Source of the DNA: Cryptomeria japonica
Taxonomy: Eukaryota; Streptophyta; Pinopsida; Cupressales; Cupressaceae
Direction of reading: 5' to 3'
DNA length: 64,000 nt
NCBI RefSeq assembly: GCF_030272615.1
Contig: NC_081414.1
Span: 233,168,733-233,232,732, forward strand
Shown here: piece by piece, positions 1-10,560 of the stretch
Layout: the number at the start of each line of letters is the position of its first letter
Position numbering within the stretch: position 1 is the stretch's first letter
Translations under genes and position numbers: made by a program
Notes under the pieces: model-generated
Database searches by the model: none
The model's input: only the letters and a program-made list of their open reading frames with translations
What the model was told of the DNA's origin: nothing

Positions 1-1
1 C

Positions 2-196
2 TGTGTACACAAGAAAGAATGCATGGATATGGTGGGAAAGCCCACACCAGCAGAGGTAAATGAAAAAGAATCTTTTGCACATTTATTGAGTGGACTTGTA
101 TCTATTTCTGGCACATTCAAAACCGATTGGGATACTTATGTGGAGTTACTAGAGAAGGCTTATCCGGAAATTTTGAAGTTGGTCAAGCTCCAGTAA
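2..196 (+). CDS. C-terminal 64 codons of an unrecognised ORF, cut by the window edge
   Basis: An open frame runs in from the left edge and stops at TAA 194-196. The residues are charged and helix-prone and the last ones read ILKLVKLQ. I recognise no retrotransposon enzyme motif (no RNase H or RT signature). About 270 bases further on come a polypurine tract and an LTR, so this is the last ORF of an LTR element whose body lies outside the window. Its layout resembles the C-terminal ends of the unknown protein family at 45097-48307 and 62280-62984 (a Trp-Asp/Glu motif about 30 residues before an Ile/Leu-rich end). That link is inference from a short stretch. Confidence 0.45.
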   Translation, partial: CVHKKECMDMVGKPTPAEVNEKESFAHLLSGLVSISGTFKTDWDTYVELLEKAYPEILKLVKLQ

Positions 197-467
197 GACA
201 TTCTTGGGGATATTCATTGTACAACTCTTATTCTTTGATATTATTTTTAGAATTCTTAATGGCATTGATGTCAAAGGGAGAGTAGTATAGATGTGAAAAA
301 GAATAAAAGAGTTGCATACGTTAGGGGGAGTTACAAAGTTTTAGGATTTTTGGAGATATGGAGTATTTTGCATATTCATCTCAATGGAGCAGGGCAGGAT
401 GAAACTGGTAGATGAAACCTTGACCATTTATTACATGAGTGTTTCCATCAATGCCAAAGGGGGAGAT
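197..467 (+). other. 3' internal non-coding stretch with polypurine tract
   Basis: No coding potential is seen. The stretch ends in the purine run CAAAGGGGGAGAT (about 454-466) directly before the LTR at 468, the expected position of a plus-strand primer. A second G-rich run, TTAGGGGGAG, lies near 321-330. The wording before the tract (CATCAATGCC...) recurs, on the opposite strand, before the 3' LTR of element A near 5545, so the two elements are related. Confidence 0.6.
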
Positions 468-1412
468 TATTGGCAATTGACACTCTATTGGTTGGTTTCA
501 CTATGTTTTCATTGATGGTAACATGATTTTGTGTTCCAGCTTCATGTTTTGATTCTATGGTATACCGGCAGACACTTCATAGATTCTACACCAGCACTGG
601 AAGGTCAGAAATATTTCTTTGGTCATCGGCAATGCAGGCCGACACGGTATAGTAAATTTTATTGGTATTGGAGGTTGATACAGCTTGGATCCGGCATCGG
701 AAACTTGTTTTAATGTTTATACATTTTTGTTATCTGACCAACATGTAATCTGATATCGTATATATCTTTGTAAGTCAACATAAGGCATAAAAGTTGTATA
801 GGGTATATAGGGCAGTTTGATTAGATCATTTTGATATATAGGAAAATATACATGAGATAGGAGATTATGATGATGTGAATGTAATATGATGTGAAATATA
901 TAAGAGAGATTATGTATGTGAGGAATTTATTGTAAGGGTTATTCCGATAAAGGGGTTTAGGGTTTCTAATTGGAACAAAAAGAGCTTAAACTGGAACTGT
1001 ATTCTGGCATAGAAGATGCTATCTTAGCAGTTCACACTTCTCTGAATTGTTGCCTAGAATTTTATGTAGTCAGTGAGGCTCTTATTGTGATTGAGCAATG
1101 TGCTCTAGGCTATAAGCCTTCTTGTAAGTGCAGGCCCCTCATATTTTGTAATATCTCTTCATATGGCTAGTGGATTGATATTGTGGGTCACAAATCCCAC
1201 CACGGTTTTTCCTCTTTGAGGTTTTCCACGTATAAATCTATGTCTTATGATTCTCATTTATGTGTTTGGCTTATTGGTTGCTTTACTTCTTTCTATTCTA
1301 TATGTATTGGTATACCTGTTGGTGTATGCATGTTTTATTAAGGCTAAAATCTACTATTCTGGTATAACACTAATTCACCCCCCCCCGCTCTCAGTGTTAT
1401 TGGTTTCCAACA
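468..1412 (+). repeat. 3' LTR (945 bp) of the leftmost copia-type element
   Basis: The LTR begins TATTGGCAATTG (TGTTGG with one change) right after the polypurine tract and ends TTTCCAACA, giving the TGTTGG...CCAACA inverted ends usual in plant copia LTRs. It carries the GGTTTTTCC...GAGGTTTTCCACGTA motif near 1203-1232, which is also seen in the LTRs of C, G, I and A. The base after it is the start of a copia relic, so the element landed inside an older copia copy. The 5' LTR is outside the window, so pair identity cannot be judged. Confidence 0.75.
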
Positions 1413-2446
1413 ATATAGGTAGTCTTTTATGATATAGAATGTAAAATGATCAGAGGTGATATGGTGATTGCTAAAAGTATCCAATTTGTTACACTGTTGA
1501 ATGTAATGGTATATTTGTGCAAAGTAAATCTATGAATCCTTCATTGGAAGAGGTAAGTGTTTCACCTTTAGTAGATGGTCATGACTTTTGGGTAATTAAG
1601 GGTGATTTTTTTCTAAATAAAAATTACCCATAGATGAGACAATGTTATCGCACCATAGACTTGGCCACATTGGAGAAAATAGTCTAAGGATCTTGAAAAA
1701 TAAAAAACCTAGTTGAAAGTTTGAATGATTGTTATCTAGATTTTGATTTCTACTAGCATTGCATTAATGAAAAATAAAGTCACGTTCTTTTTTACTCAAG
1801 TTCTCACAAGTATTTTCGTCTGTTGGATGTTATTTGTCCTAATGTGTTTGGTCATATAGAAGTTCCTTCCATCACAAAATCCACATATTGTGTTTTATTT
1901 ATTGATGATTACAGTAGAAGGATGTGGGTGTATTTTTTTAAAAGTAAATATAAAGTTTTTAGTCAATTTAAATAATTTAAAGCAATGGTTGAGTTGCAAA
2001 CTGGAAAAAAAATGTTTAAGGATTGATAATGGTGGAAACTTTTTCTCTAATGATTTTGATAGATTGTATAAATATTGTGGCATTCATAGACAAAAAAAAC
2101 TTTGTATTCTTAACAACAAAATGGTATTGCAAAAAAATGAATATGACACTGAGAGAGAAGGCTAGGAGTATGCTGAGTGATGTTGATCTAGAATGAAAAT
2201 TTTGGGCTGAAGTTGTTGTCACTACTTTCTACCTCCAATTATCAGGTCTCCTACATTATCTCTTGTTGATAAAACACCTTTGGAGGCATGGTCAGATCAT
2301 AAGAATTTATTGAGACATCTTAGAGTTTTTGCTTGCTAGGAATATGCACGTGTTGAAGGAGAAGGTGTAAAAGGATACAAGCTTTGGGACCCTATTGCAT
2401 TGAAGGTAATAGATAGTAGAAGTGTTATTTTTAGAGAAACTCACCT
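1413..2446 (+). pseudogene. Decayed Ty1/copia protease-integrase relic
   Basis: The nucleotide sequence follows that of element C from about 12615 to 13720 almost line by line. It keeps the zinc-finger region (CACCATAGACTTGGCCAC near 1652), the core motif IDDYSRR-like near 1896-1920, and the AGTAGAAGTGTTATTTTTAGAG segment near 2415. Frameshifts and deletions break it; a conserved loop of about 50 codons after the core is compressed. It would have encoded the DNA-joining enzyme of a copia element. LTR1 ends exactly where it starts and the LTR of element B begins exactly where it ends, so both inserted into it or bound a surviving piece. Confidence 0.75.
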
Positions 2447-4265
2447 TGTTAAACACACTCAAATACTGAGAGGGGGATGAATTAGTTTCATTTAAAATTT
2501 AAACCCATTAATTCAAATTCAAAACCCTCAAATAGATCAAAAAAACAATGAAAGATAAAGCAATGAACACCAATGCACAAGACCACTAGATTTATGTGGA
2601 CAACATAAAAAGGGAAAAATAATGATGAGAGTTAACTCACAATATATGAACAAGTTTAAAATTTTTCTTTAAGGCTCACTTCCTAAGGAAGCACACTACT
2701 CCAAGAAGGACTTGCTAAGTAAGTTCACTACTTCCAAGCAAGATAGAAGGGGCCTATTGAAGAGATTCACTATCTTAGAGAAGTATACTTAAAAATATGA
2801 ATTAACCAATGAATAATCCTTTAGCTCATAGCCTCCAACAGTCTCCTTACAATGTAGGTGATCTTGACATGCTGACTTAAGAAACCATTAAGTAATTTGG
2901 CTAAAAACTTCCACCACACACACTTTCATAGCCTCAAATTCACATATTTCACAATCCACACCAATCCATATCCTTGTAACTAATTTTAATTTCTATATAT
3001 ATCTTCAACATGAAAGAAAAACATCAATTAGGTTGGCCAGAACAAGACAAGCAATGACCCCAACAAATCGGTCTCAAATACATATTGTGATGAAAGCGGT
3101 CCAAACCAAGAGATAGAGTGGACCTAAAACAACTCATTACATATTACCATGAAGCCCCAAATATCAAACACACCAGCACACATCCTCCCAAGTCAACAAC
3201 AAGGTAATGTGTAGATGAAACATGTAGCACATAACCAGTTGGTCCAAAAATACACATCCAATTGAAATTGCATAATGTAGCTCAATTCAAGACACAATAG
3301 GGCCCAAACACAACACAAAAATTAGTGTAGACCTTTAGATACATAGCACAAGTTAGATAATAAGCTTTTTCTACTAGACAAACACAAAAAACCTTGAAGA
3401 CCAACTCTCGACAAAATGAATTACCAAATAGATCAACCATTGTCATGTGGACAACATAGAGATGATCCAGAAATATTCAAAAACATTCCTCAATACTTCT
3501 TTCACACTATCATTTCAAAATAGGCTAGTGAAACCAAATACATATAGATTTATTTATGCTTAAAATCCCAGACAAAACAGTCATGAGATAAAACACTTTC
3601 AAACAAACTTATGGCATACTTCATCACCTAAAATTTCAACTAAGACACTACACAAGCAATATAGGCATGTCCAATAAGCCACATGAGGGAAAACAACAAT
3701 GTGGAGAATTGAGGAGCATTCTCCCAGATGGTCTCTGAAATACCTTCTTGTAGTTTCACACTTTTATCAATCTTCAAAGGCCAAAACAACCTTGTAGCAC
3801 CATTTTCTCACTCAAGAGCAACAAGATAGATAGAAAACAACTTGTGGAATGCACAAGAAATCAATACCATATATGCTTCATCACTATGCTTCTAATCCTC
3901 ATTTTAATATGATATCATCGTGATAATATCTTTGATAAGAAAAAAGAAGGAATGATATCCAATTATGAACTTCATCATCATTACTATTCTAACACATCAT
4001 CATATTATCAACACATGATTACATCATTAGCAACATCATACAAAATACCACAACACACTAAGTATAGACATCGACACCATGAGGGTCAACATGTCCAACC
4101 ATGAACATCAATGACAACACACATTTGATAAAACAACCATCAACTATCTATATTATCTCCTTAGCAATCATTTGCACTCTACATTAATGAAAATGCACCA
4201 CTAAGTGTTGACATTAATGACAACACCTAGACATCAATGAAAATATTCTCCAACAATCTCCAACA
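2447..4265 (-). repeat. 3' LTR of minus-strand element B (about 1.8 kb)
   Basis: Read on the minus strand it begins TGTTGGAGATTGTTGG after the purine tract CACCAAAGGGAGAGAT and ends in ...AACA at 2447. The plus strand begins TGTTAAACACACTC and carries ACTGAGAGGGGGATGAATTAG, echoing the end of LTR A (ACTGAGAGGGGAGGATGAATCAG), so A and B are distantly related families. The decamer CAACAATCTC is doubled at 4251-4270, which leaves the outer end uncertain by 10 bp. No coding region is seen within it. Its 5' partner is not in the window. Confidence 0.6.
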
Positions 4266-4344
4266 ATCTCTCCCTTTGGTGATGATGGTAACGTTCATTG
4301 TTATAGTAATCATCTACGTTCTTTCTTATTTGCAGTTTTCTCTT
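4266..4344 (-). other. Stub of element B internal DNA with its polypurine tract
   Basis: About 80 bp lie between LTR B and LTR A. On the minus strand the B-proximal end is purine-rich (CCAAAGGGAGAGATTG), the expected primer site. Element A begins at 4345, so A probably inserted in B close to B's 3' LTR. Confidence 0.5.
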
Positions 4345-5536
4345 TGTTGAACCCAAGGCAGGACTGAGAGGGGAGGATGAATCAGTCCAAAACAAAAATT
4401 AATGCCAACACATAAACAATTTATACATCAAAACTCATACAACACATGAACACCAAGATTTTCTACCTGGAAAACCCAAACAGGGAAAAACCACAGTGAG
4501 CACCTGCCCACAAAAATATATCCACTATGTATATCAGATTACAAAGAAAAGAGCTCACTGCTCCGAACTTGTCGACCAAGGCTAACTGCTCATGGCACAA
4601 GATACAAAAGAATACTTACAAAATCTGAAGCTAACCACAACATGCAAGATACAAAAATGATATGAAAAAAAGGATCTCCTGATCATGAAGCTATCCTTGA
4701 ACTCTACATCAAGAAACTAGTATTAGAACACACACAACTTAGACCTCAACTGCCAACACTATGTCTCATAAGTCTGCTACAATCTCAACACAACTTGCAT
4801 ATCATTCAAACACAACTATTCTTCTCTACACTTCACTAAACCTCACTGATTATCTTCTCATCTAGAATCTTCTCTCTTACTCTTCACCCTTCTTCATTCT
4901 TACCTTTTATACACAACTCAATCATACACATTCCTTATATACAAGATAGATCATCAAATCTTCAACCAAGTTGGCTTGAACCAAAATATACCTTCCAGAC
5001 CAAAAATACACATGTTGATCCACTCCAGAAGAAAGAGGGGACCAAAACACATCTTCCAAAGATCAATTCACCTATCCACAATCACTAGAATATAACCAAC
5101 AACATATCCACACACTACACATCCATATAATCAATTAATGATCAAAGAATACTCTCCAATACAAGCAACTCAAATACGGATCTCCACATGCTACAGTGAG
5201 ACCCATAACACATCAAAAAATATCGCACAACTCATATCTAGACCTAAAGATATGTCAAACATGGAATATCACAATCAACAATGAACAATGCCACAACACT
5301 TGAAGAACACAAAGATATTTCTCAAACACATAACAATCATGTTCATGATACTAAAACTATATCCAACAAAGATAACCATAATAAACAACATCAACAATAA
5401 TTTTTGTATTAGAACACTTCCAAAACAACCAAAGAACACCTACAACACCAACACAACAAGATATCTCTGCACCATAGACATTCTGAAACAACAAGTTTGA
5501 CATCAATGACAACCACAACAATGCATACTTCCAACA
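4345..5536 (-). repeat. 3' LTR of element A (1,192 bp)
   Basis: On the minus strand it begins TGTTGGAAGTATGC after the purine tract GACAAGGGGGAGAT and ends GGGTTCAACA. The first ~200 plus-strand bases recur at 10019-10216 with few changes, which identifies the pair. The minus strand near 4470-4490 shows the GGTTTTTCCCTG...GGTTTTCCAGG motif shared by the other copia LTRs here. Short open frames in it have no family resemblance. Confidence 0.8.
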
Positions 5537-5850
5537 ATCTCCCCCTTGTCATTGATGGCAACACTTGACAACACTCAACCAAACTCAAATACTGCTCAAT
5601 ATCTCTCCACAAATTGAATCTGCACAAATTCTCTCATATTAGAAGTATTACTCAATCTCTCTCTGATAATTAGTCCCCTTTGCCATAACTCAATTTCTCC
5701 CCAAAAATCAAACTTGCTCAATCTCTCCCCCTTTTCCTCACAACAATACTACACACACCACTTGTCCCCCTGAGAGTGGCCACAACATCAATCCAAGAGA
5801 TGAAATAGTCATGAAAGTTCCCCCCGAAAAGATGCATCTCCATAATGCAC
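5537..5850 (-). other. Element A spacer between RNase H and 3' LTR
   Basis: This is non-coding DNA between the RNase H C-terminus and the polypurine tract at about 5537-5551. It is purine-rich on the minus strand, with repeated GGGGAGA-type runs near 5650-5740. Nothing else is seen. Confidence 0.5.
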
Positions 5851-6765
5851 CTAACTAGAAGAAGGAGGAGTAGTAACCCCAAGATTTTCCCGAAGAAACT
5901 CAAATTTATCCATTTCCAATGCCTTCGTGAAAATATTTGCAACCTTCTCTTTCATAGAAATGTATTCCAATCTAACTTCCTTCTTAGCAATTTTCTCCCT
6001 TAAGTAGTGATATCTGATTGAAATATTCTTTGTTCTTGAATGTATAAATGGATTCTTCAAAATATTTATTGCACTTGTATTGTCACACATAATAGGAATT
6101 GCTTCATCATATGTTACCTTGATATCCTTAAGAGTGTGTCTCATCCACATCACCTGAGTACAACAAGATGTCGTTGCAATATACTATGCTTTAGTAGTAG
6201 ATAGTGAAATTGAATCTTGTTTCATATTGAACTAGGAGACCAATCTGTCTCCTAAAAATAATGCACCACCATTAGTACTCTTTTTATCATCAACACTTCC
6301 AACCCAATTTGCATTAGTTTAAGCTTTCAACATAAATTTCCACCTTTTTTGTACCAAAGTCCAAAGCCCACGATACCTTTCAAATATCTAAAAATTCTCT
6401 TTATATCTTTCTCAATGTAAACTTCTTCATCTAGATCTCCATTCAAAAATACTAATTTGAAATCCATCTGATAAACTTTAAAATTTTTGTAAGCAAAAAA
6501 TTCAAGAAACATGTGAATAGCTTATATCCTTGCTACTAGAGCAAAATTTTCTTCAAAGTCTATGCCTTCTACGTGAGAATATCCTTTACATACCAGTCTT
6601 GCTTCATTCCTTGTCCCCTATCCCTAATCATTCAACTTATTCCCAAATACTCATTTAGTTCCTATTATATTCTTGGCCACCGGTCTAGGTACCACCTCCC
6701 AAGTCTTGTTCTTTTGGATCTGATTTAGTTCTTCTTTCATTGCTTTTACCCAACTTTCATTATGG
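5851..6765 (-). pseudogene. Element A reverse transcriptase / RNase H relic
   Basis: From high to low coordinates the minus strand reads the RT entry motif (WVKAMKEELNQIQ, then NKTWEVVPRP), the segment MDFKLVFLNGDLDEEVYIE, then jumps directly to the RNase H side (RIFRYLKGIVGFGLW). The RT palm with the YVDD box is therefore deleted between about 6400 and 6430. RNase H follows in shifted frames and includes IMCDNTSAINILKNP and the C-terminal EKVANIFTKALEMDKFEFLR. In-frame stops are frequent. This enzyme would have copied element RNA into DNA and removed the RNA strand; here it cannot. Confidence 0.85.
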
Positions 6766-6799
6766 TGTAGGAGCACCTGTGACTGGGCTTTATTGCAAG

Positions 6800-6842
6800 A
6801 GCCCTTTATCGGGCTTGAACCGATGACTTACGCCTTACCATG
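6800..6842 (-). pseudogene. trnT-GGU: Plastid-type trnT-GGU fragment (3' portion)
   Basis: Read on the minus strand these 43 bases match the 3' portion of the chloroplast threonine tRNA. They run from the anticodon loop (ATGGTAA, anticodon GGT) through the right anticodon stem (GGCGT), variable loop, T arm (CGGTTCAA...CCGAT) and acceptor strand (AAGGGCT). I count two differences from the canonical sequence as I remember it, AT to GC in the T loop. The 5' part (acceptor 5' strand, D arm, left anticodon stem) is absent, so no cloverleaf can form. Eighteen of these bases recur at 6866-6883. Confidence 0.8.
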
Positions 6843-6865
6843 TATTCGTAGATATGAATAATCTA

Positions 6866-6883
6866 ATGACTTACGCCTTACCA
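6866..6883 (-). repeat. Second copy of 18 bases of the trnT fragment
   Basis: ATGACTTACGCCTTACCA on the plus strand occurs at 6823-6840 and again at 6866-6883, 43 bp apart. It covers the right anticodon stem and loop. The flanks differ, so this looks like a templated re-copying event or a separate small insertion rather than a tandem duplication. Confidence 0.7.
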
Positions 6884-8240
6884 AATTCCTATGGACCATT
6901 TCATGTTGTTTCTAATCATATGTAATCATTTTGTATGGTTTTGACTCCATTTAGGCCTTGTAGTCCTACTAGGTCTTGATTGGGTCAACCTTGGTCAAAC
7001 CATTCCAAGGGGGTCATAATGGTTGTAGATGATTATTTTAGTCTATTCAGGTCCATTTTGATATGTACAAGTGATTAGGAGTGATTTTTGAGTCATATTG
7101 GGCTTTTTGAGCAAAAGTTCTCAAGTTGCATTAGCAATTTTTACACTTTTGTTTTAAATCATGCTCCCAATGGCTAACTGATCTGAAAAGTGGTTAGAAT
7201 AATTTTTTATTATGTTAAAATTATTTAAATATTCCTCCCCTTGGTCGAGGCATGGTTGTTGGTGCTTTTTATGGTGGAAATTTAATCAATAAACTCTAAT
7301 TTCTGCATTTTTCTCACGTTTTTCTCTTGAACAATCAATTTGTATTGATCCCAATGACCTGAAAGTGAAATTATTGAAAAGAGGGGAGAGTTAAATTTAA
7401 TTTGTCTTTGTTTTGGGCTTATTTCATTGAGATTTGAGTGAGATATTGAATTTTTTGTAAAAATAGTCCAAAAACCCTTATTACCTAAGGCTTGGACACA
7501 AAAATTGTAATAAATTCCATGTCCACCATGGGAAAATTTTTATTTTTGGTGGAATGTTATTTTTTGTATTTAATTTCATATTAATTTGGTTCCATGGTAT
7601 AATGAGGAGGTGGAAAGAAGTTATTTGATTCCCTAGGCCTGACATCTTTATGTGACAAGCCTAGGAAAGTGACTTAAGGTTGCAATAAGTGGAACAATAG
7701 AAGAAATTAACCCCTTGGATTCCTAGATATGATGGAAAGGGAATTTTAGAGGCTAAATACAATTTTTTTTTCTTTTATTTGGATAATGGGGTGGTCTTTT
7801 GAGTGGAACTTGTGTGGGGAAAGGTTGTTTGTGAAGCCTAAAACTACACTGTTTTAGGACAGTCATAGAAGTCCTTTGTAAAAACTTCTAAAAATATTTG
7901 TGTCTCTTTTATTTTGGTTGAAAGAAACCCTATTTGGTTTCCTTGGAGGGTTCTCATTTGGTTAAGACATTGGTTATTTGCAAAACTCCATTGGGAAGGC
8001 TTCTAGACCTAGTCACCCAGGTAGGTGCAAGACACCATTTTCTTGTCTCTCAAGCATTATCAAGTCAAGGTAAGTTGATTTTGTGGTTTTATAAGTGTCT
8101 CAAAAATTTCTAAGTCATTATTTCCATGGGGTAAAGGTGTTAAGGCTTTGCTTCCCCAAGAAGTGCATTTTCTTGTCAATTAGGAGCCTGGGTGTAACAG
8201 GGCTTGAAGGGTTATAAGTCTAGATGATCTCATAATATTA

Positions 8241-8636
8241 TAGGTATGTAGCGAGTGGTTTGAGTTGTTCTATTTCCCTCTGCATTACATCCTTACTTTC
8301 TTTCTCATAAGTCTTCAGCTTAGTCATAGATAGAAAATAGTAATTGGCTTATTCTTGAGCTTTTGCAGTCTTCCTTCTTGTCTGAACACCTTTTGTCTTG
8401 TTTGCAATTATCTGATTTTGAGAATGATGCTTTCGAACATATTTAACAATAAATTTTTATAATTCTTCCTCTTATTCTTCTTCATCTGTTATTTCCTTCT
8501 CTTTTCTTTCTTTTGGATCACTTGTCTTCTCTGTAACTACTGGAACAATTTCAACCTTCTACACTAGAAAACATTTATTCTCCTTTCTATCTTTGATATA
8601 GTATATATTTCAACCTATTCTAACTCCTCCTACAAC
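8241..8636 (-). pseudogene. Element A pol linker between lost integrase and RT
   Basis: The minus strand reads pieces such as QNQIIANKTKGVQTRRK near 8370-8425 and TKLKTYEKESNDVMQ near 8280-8325. This is the hydrophilic linker that in copia elements follows integrase and precedes RT. The integrase itself is missing: protease-region residues at 8637-8831 abut this linker within about 100 bp. Stops are present. Confidence 0.65.
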
Positions 8637-9960
8637 TCATTTACCGATCTTCTCTTTTCTAATCACACATCCGATGCTACTTAACAAAACTTCATGGCCT
8701 TTTCTACACTTCGGACTAACACTTAACAAAGTACGTCTTAATCCTTCAACACAATAAACATCATCATTTTTATGCTTAATCAATAGAAACACTTCCAATA
8801 CCTCAAATAGATGCACCATATTCTCTAACAAACTTCATTCATCCTCCATAATACTTCTTGAGATTAATAAACCTATCTTTATCACCAGTCATCTGATTTG
8901 AACATTTGGAGTCTATAATCCATGTACTCGATTCTATCTTAGCATGCAATGAAGTTTTAATTGTTCTCTCTTCTCCTGGTTTCTTCAAAGCATCCTCCTT
9001 ATCTTCAATTGCCAAAAATAGGGATTCTTCATTCGAATCATCATCGACTTCATCTTCAGATGTATGCTCCTCAATAGAACATAAGCCCTTCTCTCTTCTA
9101 TTAAAATTGCATCTTTTAAACTTGCTTTTCTTCTCACTGTCATCCAATCTCTTGTAGTCTTCTCTGTAAGTACAATTAGAAGCATAATATCCAATTCTAG
9201 CACAAGAAAAATACTTCAAAGGTAAAGTACCTTTGTATTTTCTAGAGCCTCGCCACAATCTTCTCACAAAATTTTCATCAACTTCATCTAGATATCCACT
9301 GCATTTCGGATCATCATGCCTTAAAACATTAAATGTTGGTTCTTTCTTTTCTCTTTTCTCTTCCTCCATTTCTACAATCTCATAGGCTGCTAACATACCA
9401 ATAAGTTGATCAATGGTATACTTACTCAAATCATTTTTCCATTGTATAACACATCTTTGTGGCTTGTATGATTTAGGAAAAGTCAACAAGATCTTATGAA
9501 CAACATCACATTCCTCCAAATTTCCACTGATAGCTCTAATGCCATCAGTCAGATTAGTCACTCTATGAATATAGTTCTCAACACTTTCATCTTCTAGAAT
9601 TCTTAGATACTCATAATTCTGCTTTATATTCATCAGCCCAACTTGATTTATCTTTGTATCTCCTTCATATGCTAGACATAGCTTGTTCCATACATCTTTT
9701 GCTTCCTTCAATCATTTTACACTTCCAAACATTGAATCACTTATACAATTGAATATTATAGCTCTATCCTTCGCATTAGTCTCATTCAACTTTATCTCAT
9801 CCGAAGTTTGAGCACCACCCTATGGAGGTGTATATTTGGTATGAATGATTTCTCAAATTCCATTTTGCAATGTCTCCAAATGTGACTCCATTCTCTCCTT
9901 CCAGTATGGAAATTTTGTACCATCAAATATCGAAACTTTGTAATGTGCGTCTTGCACCAT
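8637..9960 (-). pseudogene. Element A gag and protease relic
   Basis: The minus-strand ATG at 9958-9960 opens MVQDAHYKVSIFDG, a typical copia gag start, and reading continues with three stops (near 9850, 9825 and 9715) into a 290-codon open stretch at 8839-9711. The zinc knuckle is damaged: YFSCARIGYYASNC has lost the first Cys and the His. The protease motif reads WIIDSKCSNQMTGD, with Lys where Gly of the DSG triad is expected. A further piece at 8637-8831 (VEGLRRTLLSVSPKC) is the protease-to-integrase join. Gag would coat the element RNA. Its stops and lost ligands show it is dead. Confidence 0.85.
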
Positions 9961-10007
9961 ATCGGATCTACCTCAAGTGGTTAATCTTACTCAAGAGGAA
10001 CCTTGTT

Positions 10008-10016
10008 GTGATACCA
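10008..10016 (-). promoter_or_regulatory. Primer-binding site of element A
   Basis: The minus strand reads TGGTATCAC two bases inside the 5' LTR end (10019). TGGTATCA is complementary to the 3' end of plant initiator methionine tRNA, the usual copia primer. Confidence 0.75.
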
Positions 10017-10018
10017 AT

Positions 10019-10216
10019 TGTTGAACCCAAGGTAGGACTGAGAGGGGAGGAGGCGAATCAGTCCAAAACAAAAATTAATGCAACACATAAACAATTAAAC
10101 ATCAACACTTATCCAATACATAAACACGAAGATTTTCTACTTGGAAAACCTAAATAGCGAAAAACCATAGTGAGAACCTTCCCCCAAAAAATATCCACTA
10201 TGTATATCATATTACT
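10019..10216 (-). repeat. Truncated 5' LTR of element A (about 200 bp kept)
   Basis: The plus strand begins TGTTGAACCCAAGG and follows the 3' LTR at 4345 up to CCACTATGTATATCA, then departs abruptly. Roughly 1 kb of LTR is missing. Confidence 0.85.
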
Positions 10217-10560
10217 ATTATCACTAAGTTTTACACCCTAACTAAGCCTATAGTACGCTAATATTGACACATGGGACTACTTTCAGGTTGTGGGTACTCT
10301 ATGGTGAAATTAAACCTCTAAATTGTGGGTTGGCTCCCCTCTAGATCTCCTAAAACTATTGATTTTGACTTGAAAAAGGATAGATAAATTCTTAAATATG
10401 AATAATGAAACTAAGGGGTCATACACTAGCTGATAATTGACTTGATCTGCTAACTAGACTCACCAAATGCTTAAAAAATGAAGCTATATTTGTTCACAAC
10501 TCAACAACGCATTCTTTGAATAAACATTTCATATGAAAGGTTTATTGCATAAAGGAAAAC
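10217..10560. other. Unassigned DNA between elements A and C
   Basis: I see no ORF, repeat or LTR motif. It is the left flank of element C, and the DNA from 15633 is its continuation across C. Confidence 0.4.

Larger units (their letters stand above)
6766..8240. other. Foreign ~1.5-kb insert inside element A pol
   Basis: Element A's reading resumes on both sides (a linker piece ending near 8241 and the RT entry motif at 6761), so this stretch was inserted. It starts TGTAGGAGCACC. A plausible LTR-like end, GGTGTAACA, falls at 8199, but no clean 5-bp duplication flanks either candidate end. A plastid trnT fragment lies near its left edge. The rest is AT-rich with no coding signal. It may be a solo LTR of another family, or plastid DNA plus filler captured during break repair. 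Confidence 0.5.
4345..10216 (-). mobile_element. Element A: truncated Ty1/copia retrotransposon, minus strand
   Basis: The order on the minus strand is a truncated 5' LTR (10216-10019), primer site, gag-protease relic, a gap where integrase should be, RT start, RNase H, polypurine tract and an intact 3' LTR (5536-4345). The 5' LTR matches the 3' LTR for only about 200 bp and then stops dead, so the left part of the element has been lost and no target duplication can be read. A ~1.5-kb foreign insert sits at 6766-8240 inside the pol relic. It is non-functional: integrase and the RT catalytic core are deleted. Confidence 0.85.

Noticed and set aside
6800-6842. Functional tRNA gene
   Set aside because: Only the 3' portion is present; the acceptor 5' strand, D arm and left anticodon stem are missing.
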